Shown: piece after piece, positions 18,746 to 27,446 of the stretch
Position numbering within the stretch: the first letter of the stretch is position 1
Layout of the letters: each line of letters opens with the position of its first letter
NCBI GenBank assembly: GCA_008015155.1
Contig: SSFA01000002.1
Coordinates: 1 to 40,493, forward strand
Direction: 5' to 3'
Length of the DNA: 40,493 nt
DNA from: Thiothrix sp.
GTDB taxonomy: Bacteria > Pseudomonadota > Gammaproteobacteria > Thiotrichales > Thiotrichaceae
The notes under the pieces: generated by a model
What the model saw: the letters and a program-made list of their open reading frames with translations, nothing else
Database searches by the model: none
Told to the model about the DNA's origin: nothing
Program-made: the position numbers and the translations under genes

Positions 18746-20722
18746 ATGTTGCCTGAAATTTCCCCTGCAAACATTGAACTTGATGCGGATGGTTTGCCCT
18801 TCGCGACTGACTATAATGATCGCTATTTTTCCCGAGAAAGTGGCTTGGCCGAAGCCCGTCATGTGTTTCTACAAGGGAATCACTTACCTAAAGCTTGGCA
18901 GCAGCAGTCTAGCTTTGTGATCGGTGAAACGGGTTTTGGCACAGGTTTAAATTTCTTAGCGACGTGGCAAGCTTGGCAAAACGATCCTGAACGTTGCCAA
19001 ACACTTCATTATATTTCTTTTGAAAAACACCCTATTCCTCGAGCCCAACTCGCTGAACTCTTAGCGGCTTGGCCAGAACTGGCAGAATTCACACAGCAAC
19101 TCTTAGCACAGTATCCGCCCGTACTGGCGGGCTTTCATCAGTTACATTTTGCCCATCACCAAGTCCGCTTAACCTTATGTTTTGCAGATGCAGAGACCGC
19201 ACTCAAAGAACTCGTAGCCAAGGTCGATGCTTGGTATTTAGACGGGTTTACACCTGCAAAAAACCTAGAGCTATGGTCAGCTCCACTCTTTCAAGCACTT
19301 GTTCAGCATAGTAAGCTCGGCAGTACCCTCGCAAGCTTCACGGTTGCGGGTCAAGTCAGGCGTGATTTACAGGCTGCCGGTTTTGTATGCACTAAGCAAA
19401 CAGGCTTTGGGCAAAAGCGCGAAATGCTCACTGCCCAACTTGCTACCATCCCTCCTTCCCCCAACATTTACTCAGACAAGGCTTGGTTCAGTTTACCCGA
19501 ACCCTTTGCGACAGTTGGTACTGCTACTGTAATTGGCGCGGGTATTGCGGGTTGCCAAATGGCCTATGCCTTAGCCCAGCGCGGCTGGCAAGTCTATTTG
19601 TTAGAGCGCCACGGAGAACTTGCTCAAGAAGCCTCAGGGAATCGTGCGGGCGTTATTAGTCCCAAAATGACCTCAGAGCCTGATTGGGGTGAGCGTTTTT
19701 ATCGACAAGCCTTTTTATATGCGGTTCGACAGTTAAGCTCCTTAGCGACTAACCCGAACCATGGCGACTTAGCTTGGTTTCCCACAGGCTCCTTACAACT
19801 CAATCACAGTGCTCATGAAACCAAGCGTTGGCAGGCTCTACTAGAACGTGACTTAGCTAAAGATTTCATTCAACTGTTAGATGCAACAGAAGCTTCTAAT
19901 CTGGCAGGTATTCCGCTTGCGATGGGAGGTAGTTATTTTCCACAAGCGGGCTATTTATATCCAAAAAGCTTATGCAAAGCCCTCGTTCAACACCCCTTAA
20001 TCAAAGTACACACAGTAACTGAGGCGTTGCGAGTTTCACCAACTACAGAAAAAACTTGGCAAGTATTTAATACTGCCAATCAGCTAGTCACTGAATCTGC
20101 TGTCGTAGTTTTAGCGAATGGCAAGGATATGACTCAGTTTAGTCAAACTCAGTTTCTCCCTTTCTTAGCAGTACGAGGGCAAACTACCCAAGCACCTGCC
20201 AATGCTTACACTCAGCAGCTTAAACTTACACTGGGACATGAAGGCTATTTAACTCCTGCACTAGAAGGGCAGCATATTTTTGGAGCAAGCTTTCAACGTG
20301 GCGAAAGTGTTGCCTCGATCAAGCCTAGCGACGACGACTTGAATTACCAGCAATTAGCGCAGTATCTGCCTGAGTTTGCAGCTAATTTAAGCAGAAAACT
20401 CACCAGCCATGTGGCGATTCGCATGACAACACCGGATCGTTATCCTTATCTTGGGCCTTTACCTGAACCTGAGTTATTTCTGCGCACTTATGCGGGCATG
20501 CAACACGGCAATAAGTATAAAACTTGGCCAAAAGTCAGCTATCAACCTGGTTTATTTATTAGTGCTGGTTATGGCTCACGAGGCTTAACGACCACCGCCT
20601 TATGTAGTGAAGTATTAGCCGCAGTCATCACAGGGGAACCATTACCTATCGAACGTAGTCTTTATTACAAAATGCATCCAGCACGGTTTTTATTGAAGAA
20701 GCTGCAACAACAGCGTGATTGA
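18746..20722 (+). CDS. mnmC: Bifunctional tRNA mnm5s2U biosynthesis protein MnmC
   Basis: The protein has 658 residues, the normal length of the fused enzyme. The N-terminal methyltransferase domain (1-235) has GETGFGTGLNFLATWQAW, YISFEKHPIPRAQL and WYLDGFTPAKNLELWS. The C-terminal FAD-dependent oxidase domain (about 255-650) opens with VIGAGIAGCQMAYALAQRGW and has EASGNRAGVISPKM; GYGSRGLTTTALCSEVLAA closes the domain. It removes the carboxymethyl group from cmnm5s2U and then methylates nm5s2U at wobble position 34 of certain tRNAs. It is flanked by unrelated genes and has no obvious Shine-Dalgarno. Confidence 0.95.
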   Translation: MLPEISPANIELDADGLPFATDYNDRYFSRESGLAEARHVFLQGNHLPKAWQQQSSFVIGETGFGTGLNFLATWQAWQNDPERCQTLHYISFEKHPIPRAQLAELLAAWPELAEFTQQLLAQYPPVLAGFHQLHFAHHQVRLTLCFADAETALKELVAKVDAWYLDGFTPAKNLELWSAPLFQALVQHSKLGSTLASFTVAGQVRRDLQAAGFVCTKQTGFGQKREMLTAQLATIPPSPNIYSDKAWFSLPEPFATVGTATVIGAGIAGCQMAYALAQRGWQVYLLERHGELAQEASGNRAGVISPKMTSEPDWGERFYRQAFLYAVRQLSSLATNPNHGDLAWFPTGSLQLNHSAHETKRWQALLERDLAKDFIQLLDATEASNLAGIPLAMGGSYFPQAGYLYPKSLCKALVQHPLIKVHTVTEALRVSPTTEKTWQVFNTANQLVTESAVVVLANGKDMTQFSQTQFLPFLAVRGQTTQAPANAYTQQLKLTLGHEGYLTPALEGQHIFGASFQRGESVASIKPSDDDLNYQQLAQYLPEFAANLSRKLTSHVAIRMTTPDRYPYLGPLPEPELFLRTYAGMQHGNKYKTWPKVSYQPGLFISAGYGSRGLTTTALCSEVLAAVITGEPLPIERSLYYKMHPARFLLKKLQQQRD

Positions 20723-20836
20723 ACTTAGAATAGGTTACAAATCCCTAAAGACCCGTCTATAGTTGATAGTCATGTTAAGTTTCTGAGACTCAGTTGCTTT
20801 TCTAAACCCCAAACACAATCAAGAAGGAGAATCCCC

Positions 20837-21223
20837 ATGAAGAAAACTTGGCTGCTGACCTTGGCTTTATGTGTGGCATCGGGCGCTGCGTCTGCCCAGC
20901 AGTGGGAAGCTAAATGTACAGATGGCAAAAATCTGCACTATTTACAAACCCTCAGTGGAGAAGGCTATTTGTATATGACCGTGAGCCTGCCAAGCAATGA
21001 GAAGCGGGTCTTCCCTTTTGCACGCATTCGGCAAACTATGTTTAATGGTGAAGCAGTCTGCGGTGAGATTGTCAATGGGCTTAGAACACGCTCTAATAAA
21101 CCAGTCACCCAATATTGCGTGAATCGGGTGTCTAAATTGATTTATATGAAATACCAAGATCCCCTCGAACAACAGCCTTTAGTCAGTGGCAAGTTCTGCG
21201 ACGCGACAGTTATCCAGCGCTAA
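20837..21223 (+). CDS. Small periplasmic four-cysteine protein, unknown
   Basis: The 128-residue protein has a signal peptide (1-20, cleavage after SAQ or ASA) and a strong AAGGAG Shine-Dalgarno 8 nt before the ATG. The mature 108 residues hold four cysteines (about 27, 75, 94 and 121), enough for two disulfides. Charged and aromatic residues are well mixed, so the fold is probably compact. The family is not recognised. The gene is flanked by mnmC and by two genes on the opposite strand, so context gives no clue to its role. Confidence 0.75.
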   Translation: MKKTWLLTLALCVASGAASAQQWEAKCTDGKNLHYLQTLSGEGYLYMTVSLPSNEKRVFPFARIRQTMFNGEAVCGEIVNGLRTRSNKPVTQYCVNRVSKLIYMKYQDPLEQQPLVSGKFCDATVIQR

Positions 21224-21277
21224 ACGCGCTTGCGCATCCGCCATCGCTTCAGGTGGCGGGTAAGTGCTTAAGCAATT

Positions 21278-21844
21278 TTAAGGGTTAGACGGCTTATTGG
21301 CTGCTGTATCAGTGGTCTGACGGACTGCTTCGAGTTGTTTGGTTAATTCTTGATTACGCTGTTCTAATTCTGTCATTTGCTGCTCTAAGCGCTGACGTTC
21401 ACTACTTAGCTGAGTGGATTGCTCACGCAGCGAGCGTAGATTTTCCATCATTTTCTCATATTGCTTACGTTCTTTTACCGAAAGCGCTTTTAGTTCTTTG
21501 TCAGACAACACTAGATTATCAGGAATAGCAGCCACTTCAGTCGTTTTTACTGCGATACTTTTTTCTGCCTCCGCTTGAGCTAACTGAGCAGCAGCTAGAC
21601 CTTCTAGCTGTGGAATTGGAGCAGTAGGCTCCTCTTTAGCGGGTTCTAAATCAGGGATTGCACTGATTGTGCTTTCAACCCCCTGCTCTGCCGGTACTTT
21701 GGCAGCAGTCTGCAAGGCTTCCCCAGCATTTAAAGCCGTTGAAGTCGGTAAATTAATCCTATTACCCAAAAGCCAGAGTAGACTTAAAGTCAAAACAAGC
21801 AGAGCCAAAAACAGACTAATTAAGCGGGAATTGCTGAGGTACAC
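21278..21844 (-). CDS. Membrane-anchored coiled-coil protein, unknown
   Basis: This 188-residue protein has one N-terminal transmembrane helix (residues 9-26), an Ala/Pro/Glu-rich linker (30-100) and a strongly predicted coiled coil (about 110-180). The last part is dense in Glu, Gln, Arg and Leu, for example SSERQRLEQQMTELEQRN. It most likely stands in the periplasm anchored to the inner membrane. It follows the 21861-22313 gene with a 16-nt gap, which suggests one transcript. No enzyme motif is present. Confidence 0.6.
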   Translation of the reverse strand: MYLSNSRLISLFLALLVLTLSLLWLLGNRINLPTSTALNAGEALQTAAKVPAEQGVESTISAIPDLEPAKEEPTAPIPQLEGLAAAQLAQAEAEKSIAVKTTEVAAIPDNLVLSDKELKALSVKERKQYEKMMENLRSLREQSTQLSSERQRLEQQMTELEQRNQELTKQLEAVRQTTDTAANKPSNP

Positions 21845-21860
21845 GAAACATCTTCCTTAT

Positions 21861-22313
21861 TTATGTATGACTAGCGAATAGCTGCTGCCACCACCGTCGA
21901 CGATTTTGCGGCATAGGCAGTGTGTGCGGCAAATCTATCGGTTTTAATTTAGAGATAATCCACGCCGGCAAGGGTTGCATACCCTTACTTCCACACATAG
22001 TGCCTAAATTATGCGGATCAAAGATTTTAATCAAGCTAGGTTGCTGAAAATGATCCACATAAACTATGCCACAGTAGTCTTCAGCATGTTCATGTCTTAA
22101 TAAATGGTCTAGCTGCTGAATAAACTGCTTAAGTTCGGCATAGGTTGCTACCTGCTCAGGAGGTGGTTCGCCGACTGCATACAAGTACCACTGGCTCTGT
22201 TTATCATTTAAGAGAGTTTCCCATAATTGATCCAATTGTGGCCACCGCAATATGCCCTGAAATCCTCCTCGAAACACATGAAGAAAATCAAGGTTTTTCT
22301 CAGTATTACTCAT
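21861..22313 (-). CDS. Hypothetical soluble protein, about 150 residues
   Basis: There is no signal peptide or membrane helix, so it is probably cytoplasmic. It is rich in Trp, His, Pro and Leu, with an HHLLRHEHAEDYCGIVYVDH-like region in the middle (the real start of that stretch is DHLLRHEH) and a C-terminal NRRRWWQQLF. The sequence contains DPHNLGTMCGSKG with a cysteine in a Gly-rich loop. The start is set at ATG 22313, with GGAG close upstream. A GTG at 22328 would add five residues and cannot be excluded. The family is not recognised. It appears to lead a two-gene - strand unit with the coiled-coil gene at 21278. Confidence 0.6.
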   Translation of the reverse strand: MSNTEKNLDFLHVFRGGFQGILRWPQLDQLWETLLNDKQSQWYLYAVGEPPPEQVATYAELKQFIQQLDHLLRHEHAEDYCGIVYVDHFQQPSLIKIFDPHNLGTMCGSKGMQPLPAWIISKLKPIDLPHTLPMPQNRRRWWQQLFASHT

Positions 22314-22450
22314 GCACTCCACCAACACCCATCTGAAATGATGTACTTATAATCCTAGGGATCACAAGCACTTAGCTACAGGCTATGCTGCATCTGCACA
22401 AAATCTGCAAATTCATGCACATAGCCTGCCTATCTATTAATGAACGGTAA

Positions 22451-22479
22451 TTGACAGCTCTAGCAAAGCTCCCTAGGAT
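22451..22479 (+). promoter_or_regulatory. Sigma70-type promoter for the two lipoprotein genes
   Basis: A perfect TTGACA at 22451-22456 and TAGGAT at 22474-22479 (4 of 6 match to TATAAT) are separated by exactly 17 nt. Transcription would begin near 22486 and leave a leader of about 108 nt before the ATG at 22594. The two downstream genes are 28 nt apart and probably share this promoter. Confidence 0.6.
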
Positions 22480-22593
22480 GCGCACATCCCGCTAAAGTCC
22501 CTGAATTTAACGATTTTCAGGCATTTAAGGTGATTACCAGTAGCAATTCTGGGCTAATTTAACCTATTTTTTTGATTTTTGGAGAATAATCTA

Positions 22594-23205
22594 ATGAAAA
22601 ATGCTACCGTCAGTTTATCGGCTTTAATGTTAGCCTTAGGTTTGCTGGCAGGTTGTGGTGAAAAAGCTGAAAATGCTGCTGCACCTAGCCAAACTACTGA
22701 AAAAGCAGCCCAAGACGCTACTGCAGCAACTGAACAAGCTGCAGATGCAACTGCAAAAGCAGCTGACGCGACTGCCGAAGCTGCGAAAGCTACCGCGGAT
22801 GCTGCTACTCAAGCAACTCAAGAGGCTGCTAAAGCGACAACAGAAGCAGCGGCTAATGCTGCTGAAACAGTGAAGGATGCAGCTGCAACTGCGGTTGAAG
22901 CCACTAGCGAAGCAGCTAAAACAACCTTGGATGCAGCACAAAATGCAGGCCAAGCAGCTGGTGAAGCTGTTAAAGAAACTGCTCAAGACGCAGCAGCAGC
23001 TACAGCGGCGGCGGCTGGTGCAGTCGCTGAAGGCGCTAAAGAAGCGGTAAAAGCAACTGCTGACGCTGCAAGTGATGTTGCTCAAGGCGCTGCCAATGCA
23101 GTGACCAATGCAGCAGAAGCAACTAAAGCAGCTGTTGAAGATGATGGGGATGAGGAAACCGAAGCTAAACCAGCAGGCACTACTGAAGCCCCAAAAACTA
23201 ATTAG
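22594..23205 (+). CDS. Alanine-rich heptad-repeat outer-membrane lipoprotein
   Basis: The start is ATG 22594, with GGAGA at 22581-22585 ideally placed; a TTG at 22579 would overlap that site and is rejected. The 203-residue protein has a type II signal peptide ending in LLAG-Cys (Cys 21). Gly at +2 predicts sorting to the outer membrane. The rest is nearly all Ala, Thr, Glu, Lys and Asp, in repeats such as AADATAKAADATAEAAKATA, with a period near seven. That is the pattern of alanine coiled coils or LEA-like helices. No catalytic motif is present. It shares its first mature residues (CGEK) and its low-complexity style with the next gene, and the pair is probably co-transcribed. Confidence 0.8.
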   Translation: MKNATVSLSALMLALGLLAGCGEKAENAAAPSQTTEKAAQDATAATEQAADATAKAADATAEAAKATADAATQATQEAAKATTEAAANAAETVKDAAATAVEATSEAAKTTLDAAQNAGQAAGEAVKETAQDAAAATAAAAGAVAEGAKEAVKATADAASDVAQGAANAVTNAAEATKAAVEDDGDEETEAKPAGTTEAPKTN

Positions 23206-23233
23206 TTTTAACTAGCAGATCGGGAGCTACACG

Positions 23234-24835
23234 ATGAAACAAGTTGTTGTCAGTATATCTACCCTTTTCCTAACAGTTGGCTTATTAAGCGGCTGTGGTG
23301 AAAAAACCGACAAAGTGCAAACACCGGCTCCAACAACCGAGTCGACTAAAGCCACTACTGATACGACCGCTCCAGCAGCTCCCGAATCTACTGAAACAGC
23401 TAAAGCCACGGCCGAAGCTGCTTCGACGCCTACTGAGGAGGCTAAAACTACTGAAGCCACAGCTCAAAGCTCTAGTGAAACAACGCAAGCAGCTGCAACC
23501 GCTAACCAAGCAGTCAGTGCTAGCTCTGAGGCTGCAAAACCCGCTGAGACAACTGCAACAACTACTGAGCCTGCAACACCCACAGCTGCTGACACAGCGA
23601 CTACTGAAACACCTGCTCAGCCAACAACTAGTACTAGCACCGAAGCGAGCACTACCGCTCCACAGGCGGCTGCTGATGTGACCGCTGCAACTACAGCAGC
23701 TGCTACCGAAGCCTCGAAAACCGCGAGCGAGCCTCCTGCACAAACAACAACAGCAGAATCAAATTCAACTACAGCAGAAACTGCCCAAGCAGCTACTACT
23801 ACACCATCCACTGCGGAACCAGCAACACCAGCAGCGACTGAACCTGTCAAGACTGCCACTGAAACTGCTGCCCCTACTGCTGAAACTGAAGCCAAGGCAA
23901 GTACAGAGCCTGCAACTCAAACAGCAACAGAGACTACAACGGCTAGTCAAACTACCCCAGCGGCTACTGAACCGACTACACCAGCTACACAAACAACAGC
24001 AGAGGCTACTCAAGCTAGTCCAACGATTGAAACCGCACCTGCAACAGCGACTGTTGCTCCAGAGACTACGGCTCAAGTTCAAACAGCAACAGCTAGCACC
24101 ACCGAAGCAGCACCTACAGAAGCCGCTAAAACAGCAGAGACAACGGCAGCTGCTTCTACGGAAGCGGCCAAACCAGCAGAAACCACTACCAGTGCGACTA
24201 CAGCATCTGCACTCAGTGGCATGACAATTGATGCAAATACATCCACCTCTGCTGCTCCAGCATCAGAAACCCCAGCTAGCAGCACAGCAACAGGTACCGA
24301 AACGACTACTGCGACTGCTACAGATCCTGCTCCTGCATTAGGCTCTATGACTATTGATTCCTCTAGTGCAGGTACAGCCACTTCAACAACCGAGGCTACG
24401 CCAGCTGCTAGTCCAACAACGACATCACCAGCAGAATCCTCAACAGCTGCCAGTGCGCCAGCGCCCGCACCAACAGAAAGTACGCTAGCTCCAAGCTCCA
24501 CAGCTACTTCAACAGCGCCAGCCACAACTGAAGCAGCTCAACCAGCTGCAGCCGCTACTGCAACAACAGCTACCCAAGCAGCACCTGCCCCAGCTATTAA
24601 TGGTGAGCCTATTTATCGCTCTTTATGCTTTAGCTGCCACGATATGGGCGTCGCGAATGCACCTAAACTAGGTGATAAAGCCGCTTGGGCACCACGTATC
24701 GCAGCGGGGATGGATTCGCTTTACACCAATTCAATAAAAGGCAAAAACGCCATGCCTGCTAAAGGTGGCAACGCAGCTTTAAGCGATGAAGAAGTTAAAG
24801 CAGCCGTTGATTTCATGCTTTCCAGCGTGAAATAA
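23234..24835 (+). CDS. Cytochrome c5-like lipoprotein with very long disordered linker
   Basis: The 533-residue protein has a type II signal peptide ending in LLSG-Cys (Cys 21). A Thr/Ala/Glu/Pro-rich linker from 22 to about 454 has almost no aromatic residues. The C-terminal 80-residue class I cytochrome c domain has heme motif Cys465-Phe-Ser-Cys468-His469 and a likely axial Met507 in KNAMPAKGG. The domain resembles cytochrome c5/c555-type electron carriers. The heme would thus be tethered to the outer membrane on a chain able to span much of the periplasm, or to reach outwards if the lipoprotein is surface-exposed. GGGAG lies 9 nt before the ATG. Repeats of TEAAKPAET and two MTID islands (residues 330 and 372) break the linker. 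Confidence 0.88.
   Translation: MKQVVVSISTLFLTVGLLSGCGEKTDKVQTPAPTTESTKATTDTTAPAAPESTETAKATAEAASTPTEEAKTTEATAQSSSETTQAAATANQAVSASSEAAKPAETTATTTEPATPTAADTATTETPAQPTTSTSTEASTTAPQAAADVTAATTAAATEASKTASEPPAQTTTAESNSTTAETAQAATTTPSTAEPATPAATEPVKTATETAAPTAETEAKASTEPATQTATETTTASQTTPAATEPTTPATQTTAEATQASPTIETAPATATVAPETTAQVQTATASTTEAAPTEAAKTAETTAAASTEAAKPAETTTSATTASALSGMTIDANTSTSAAPASETPASSTATGTETTTATATDPAPALGSMTIDSSSAGTATSTTEATPAASPTTTSPAESSTAASAPAPAPTESTLAPSSTATSTAPATTEAAQPAAAATATTATQAAPAPAINGEPIYRSLCFSCHDMGVANAPKLGDKAAWAPRIAAGMDSLYTNSIKGKNAMPAKGGNAALSDEEVKAAVDFMLSSVK
23297..24595 (+). repeat. Low-complexity linker-coding region (Thr/Ala/Glu/Pro codons)
   Basis: About 1.3 kb consists of near-repeats of ACT/ACA/GCT/GCA/GAA codons encoding the cytochrome's linker. 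The bias keeps other frames on both strands open, which produces several spurious overlapping ORFs. Such DNA can change length by recombination or slippage, so linker length may vary between strains. Confidence 0.75.
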
Positions 24836-24851
24836 GCCTTACACTAAACAC

Positions 24852-24885
24852 AGAAAAGCCTCCTTTGTGGAGGCTTTTCTTTTTT
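24852..24885 (+). terminator. Terminator after the cytochrome lipoprotein gene
   Basis: AGAAAAGCCTCC (24852-24863), loop TTTGT, GGAGGCTTTTCT (24869-24880), then a T run to 24885. The stem is 12 bp with a GC-rich core, 17 nt past the stop codon. Confidence 0.9.
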
Positions 24886-24899
24886 AGCTGCCTGTCCTG

Positions 24900-24905
24900 T
24901 ATAAT
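24900..24905 (+). promoter_or_regulatory. Possible -10 box for dapC
   Basis: A perfect TATAAT lies 36 nt before the dapC ATG at 24941. The region 17 nt upstream overlaps the terminator T run and gives only a poor -35 match. It may be an activator-dependent or weak promoter, or a chance match. Confidence 0.35.
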
Positions 24906-24940
24906 CCCCCACTTTAGCTAATTGGTATCCGCGTGTTGGC

Positions 24941-26134
24941 ATGAACAGTGACTTAAATAAGCTTCATCCCTACCCCTTTGAAAAAATTCGTAGTCTGCTT
25001 AAAGGTGTTACACCAGCCAATCAGCCAGCTGTATCGCTAGCGATTGGTGAGCCTAAACATCCTACTCCTGATTTCATTCACCAAGCAGTCATTGAATCTT
25101 TAAATGGCTTAGCGTCTTATCCTGTAACTAAGGGTGAAGCCAATTTACGCCAAGCAATTAGTGCTTGGTTGACTCAGCGCTTCCAATTACCTACCGGGTC
25201 AGTTGATCCAGAGCAGCAGGTCTTACCAGTCAATGGTACTCGTGAAGCTTTATTTGCCTTTGCTCAAGCGATTGTGGATCGTGCTGATAAACCCGCAGTG
25301 CTGATGCCTAATCCTTTCTATCAAATTTATGAAGGGGCAGCGTTTCTCGCAGGCGCTGAGCCGATTTATTTAAACTGTAGTGAAGAAAACGGCTTTATCC
25401 CTGATTTTGAAGCCGTGCCTGCTGAAATTTGGCAGCGTTGTCAGTTGTTATATATTTGCACACCCGGCAATCCGACCGGTGCAGTCATGTCGATTGCACA
25501 ACTGCAAAAACTGATTAATTTGGCACAGCAGTATAATTTTGTGATTGCTTCGGATGAATGCTATTCGGAGCTATATTTCGATGAAGCCAATCCTCCGGTA
25601 GGCTTGCTCCAAGCTGCGGCACAAATGGGGAATAGCACTTATAAGCATTGTGTGGTATTTCATAGTTTATCCAAGCGCTCCAATGCACCGGGGATGCGCT
25701 CTGGCTTTATTGCCGGTGATGCCGAAATTTTAGCGAAATTCTTGTTGTATCGGACTTATCATGGCTGTGCGATGCCGCCCCCTTTCCAAGCTGCTAGTAG
25801 AGTGGCTTGGCAAGATGAAGCACATGTAAGGGCTAATCGTGATCAATATCGCGCTAAATTTGATGCCGTCTTAGAGATTTTGTCGCCCGTGATGGCTGTC
25901 AAAAAACCGGATGCGAGCTTTTATTTATGGCCGGTCACACCGATTGATGATCAAGCGTTTACTAAAGAATTAGTCGCACGCGCGAATGTACATATTGTGC
26001 CGGGTAGTTATTTATCGCGCGAAACCGCTACCGGCAATCCAGGGCAAAATCGTATACGGATGGCTTTGGTTGCCACTAAAGAAGAATGTATCGAGGCGGC
26101 GCAACGGATTCGCCATGTCATTGAAACTTTGTAA
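24941..26134 (+). CDS. dapC: N-succinyldiaminopimelate aminotransferase DapC
   Basis: The protein has 397 residues and is a fold-type I PLP aminotransferase of the DapC group. [15 protein letters not shown] at the N-terminus and [15 protein letters not shown] are typical. Further motifs are [45 protein letters not shown] and [16 protein letters not shown] with the PLP-binding Lys. It converts N-succinyl-2-amino-6-ketopimelate to N-succinyl-LL-diaminopimelate in lysine and peptidoglycan precursor synthesis. It is followed after 20 nt by dapD, the preceding step of the same pathway, which strongly supports the call. DapE is not in the window. Confidence 0.94.
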   Translation: MNSDLNKLHPYPFEKIRSLLKGVTPANQPAVSLAIGEPKHPTPDFIHQAVIESLNGLASYPVTKGEANLRQAISAWLTQRFQLPTGSVDPEQQVLPVNGTREALFAFAQAIVDRADKPAVLMPNPFYQIYEGAAFLAGAEPIYLNCSEENGFIPDFEAVPAEIWQRCQLLYICTPGNPTGAVMSIAQLQKLINLAQQYNFVIASDECYSELYFDEANPPVGLLQAAAQMGNSTYKHCVVFHSLSKRSNAPGMRSGFIAGDAEILAKFLLYRTYHGCAMPPPFQAASRVAWQDEAHVRANRDQYRAKFDAVLEILSPVMAVKKPDASFYLWPVTPIDDQAFTKELVARANVHIVPGSYLSRETATGNPGQNRIRMALVATKEECIEAAQRIRHVIETL

Positions 26135-26154
26135 GATTTGCTTTGGAGAGAGAA

Positions 26155-26979
26155 ATGTCTGATTTGCAAGCGACCATCGAAGCTGCTTTCGAGCGGCGTG
26201 CTGAAATTACCCCGAAAAATGTAGATGCCACCACGCGGGATGCCGTAAACACGGCTTTAAACTTACTCGATAGTGGTAAAGCTCGTGTTGCTGAGCGCCA
26301 AGATGTGGGTAAATGGGTGGTCAATGAATGGCTGAAGAAAGCTGTTTTACTTTCTTTCCGCATTAATGACAATGTGGTGATGGCTGGTGGTTGTACCCAA
26401 TACTATGACAAAGTGCCCTCTAAGTTCGCTGATATGACTAGCGAAGAATTTGCGGCTAGTGGTATTCGTGTCGTCCCGCAAGCGATTGCACGTCGAGGCT
26501 CTTTCATTGCTTCTGGCACGGTTTTAATGCCTTCTTATGTGAATATCGGCGCTTATGTAGACACGGGCACAATGGTCGATACTTGGGCAACAGTAGGCTC
26601 TTGTGCGCAAATTGGAAAGAATGTGCATTTGTCAGGTGGCGTAGGTATTGGTGGTGTTTTAGAGCCACTCCAAGCGGCTCCTACCATCATTGAAGATAAT
26701 TGCTTCATTGGTGCGCGTTCAGAAGTCGTCGAAGGCGTAATCGTCGAAGAAGGCTCAGTGATCTCTATGGGCGTTTATATTGGTCAAAGTACGCGCATTT
26801 ATGATCGTGAGAATGATGAGATCCTTTATGGACGCATTCCAGCAGGCTCGGTAGTGGTTTCTGGCAACTTACCTTCCGCAGATGGCAAATGTAGCCTGTA
26901 TTGTGCTGTTATTGTCAAACGAGTTGATGCGAAAACACGCGGTAAAGTCGGTATCAATGAACTGTTACGCGGTATCTAA
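26155..26979 (+). CDS. dapD: Tetrahydrodipicolinate N-succinyltransferase DapD
   Basis: The start is ATG 26155, preceded by GGAGAGA; a TTG at 26143 overlaps that site and is unlikely. The resulting 274 residues match the E. coli enzyme's length. Left-handed beta-helix hexapeptide repeats are visible in the stretch from [14 protein letters not shown] to IGQSTRIYD, including [20 protein letters not shown] and [20 protein letters not shown]. It transfers succinyl from succinyl-CoA to tetrahydrodipicolinate in the cytoplasm. It forms an operon with dapC. Its last 4 nt overlap the end of the convergent rhodanese gene. Confidence 0.96.
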   Translation: MSDLQATIEAAFERRAEITPKNVDATTRDAVNTALNLLDSGKARVAERQDVGKWVVNEWLKKAVLLSFRINDNVVMAGGCTQYYDKVPSKFADMTSEEFAASGIRVVPQAIARRGSFIASGTVLMPSYVNIGAYVDTGTMVDTWATVGSCAQIGKNVHLSGGVGIGGVLEPLQAAPTIIEDNCFIGARSEVVEGVIVEEGSVISMGVYIGQSTRIYDRENDEILYGRIPAGSVVVSGNLPSADGKCSLYCAVIVKRVDAKTRGKVGINELLRGI

Positions 26980-27437
26980 GCGGTATCCTGCCTAATCACC
27001 GGCGGATTGAGTAATTGATCCGCCCACTCAGCATCGACCTTTTGCCCCTGCTGATCCAATAGCGGCAAGTCATAATCATTCCAGCCCCGAATGCCCGTCT
27101 TTAAAGAATAGACTTGTTCATAACCCAGCTGCTGCAAAGTCAAAGCGGCTAAGGCACTGCGATTACCCGAACGACAAACTAACACGACTGGCTGCTGGCG
27201 CGCGTTGACCAAAGCAGGCACTGTATCGGAATAACCCCACTCACAGGCACTCTCTAAAACGCCACGAGGTACTAGGATGGAGTTTGGAATAGCGCCAGAC
27301 GCAAACTCATGAGCCTCACGAATATCAATGACTAAACTTGCTGGCTGTTGGTCTAAGAGCTCTTGCAGATCCCAAGGAAATAACTCGCGAATCTGCGGAA
27401 TAGCCTCAGCGACTAAAACTTTATAAGTTTTGATCAT
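26976..27437 (-). CDS. Rhodanese-domain sulfurtransferase
   Basis: The 153-residue protein has a single rhodanese domain: [19 protein letters not shown], then [15 protein letters not shown] with catalytic Cys (about 88) in a CRSGNRS loop, and [16 protein letters not shown]. There is no signal peptide, so it is cytoplasmic. Such proteins carry persulfide sulfur between partners. It is the last gene of the - strand series dsrN-dsrR-kinase-regulator, 9 nt after the regulator's stop. A role in cytoplasmic sulfur handling linked to that series is reasonable but inferred. Confidence 0.9.
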   Translation of the reverse strand: MIKTYKVLVAEAIPQIRELFPWDLQELLDQQPASLVIDIREAHEFASGAIPNSILVPRGVLESACEWGYSDTVPALVNARQQPVVLVCRSGNRSALAALTLQQLGYEQVYSLKTGIRGWNDYDLPLLDQQGQKVDAEWADQLLNPPVIRQDTA

Positions 27438-27446
27438 CTCTCAGCT

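Noticed and set aside
21238..21259. CCGCCA/TGGCGG hairpin after the small periplasmic protein gene
   Set aside because: The stem is only 6 bp with a 10-nt loop and no T run, so it is not called a terminator.
22636..23085. Long - strand ORF rich in Cys and Ser opposite the alanine-rich lipoprotein
   Set aside because: It is a mirror of GCA/GCT/ACT codon bias on the + strand, with no ribosome binding site and no plausible protein composition.
23285..24525. Several long overlapping ORFs on both strands across the cytochrome linker
   Set aside because: Low-complexity DNA lacks stop codons in other frames. Only the + frame has a lipobox at one end and a heme motif at the other.
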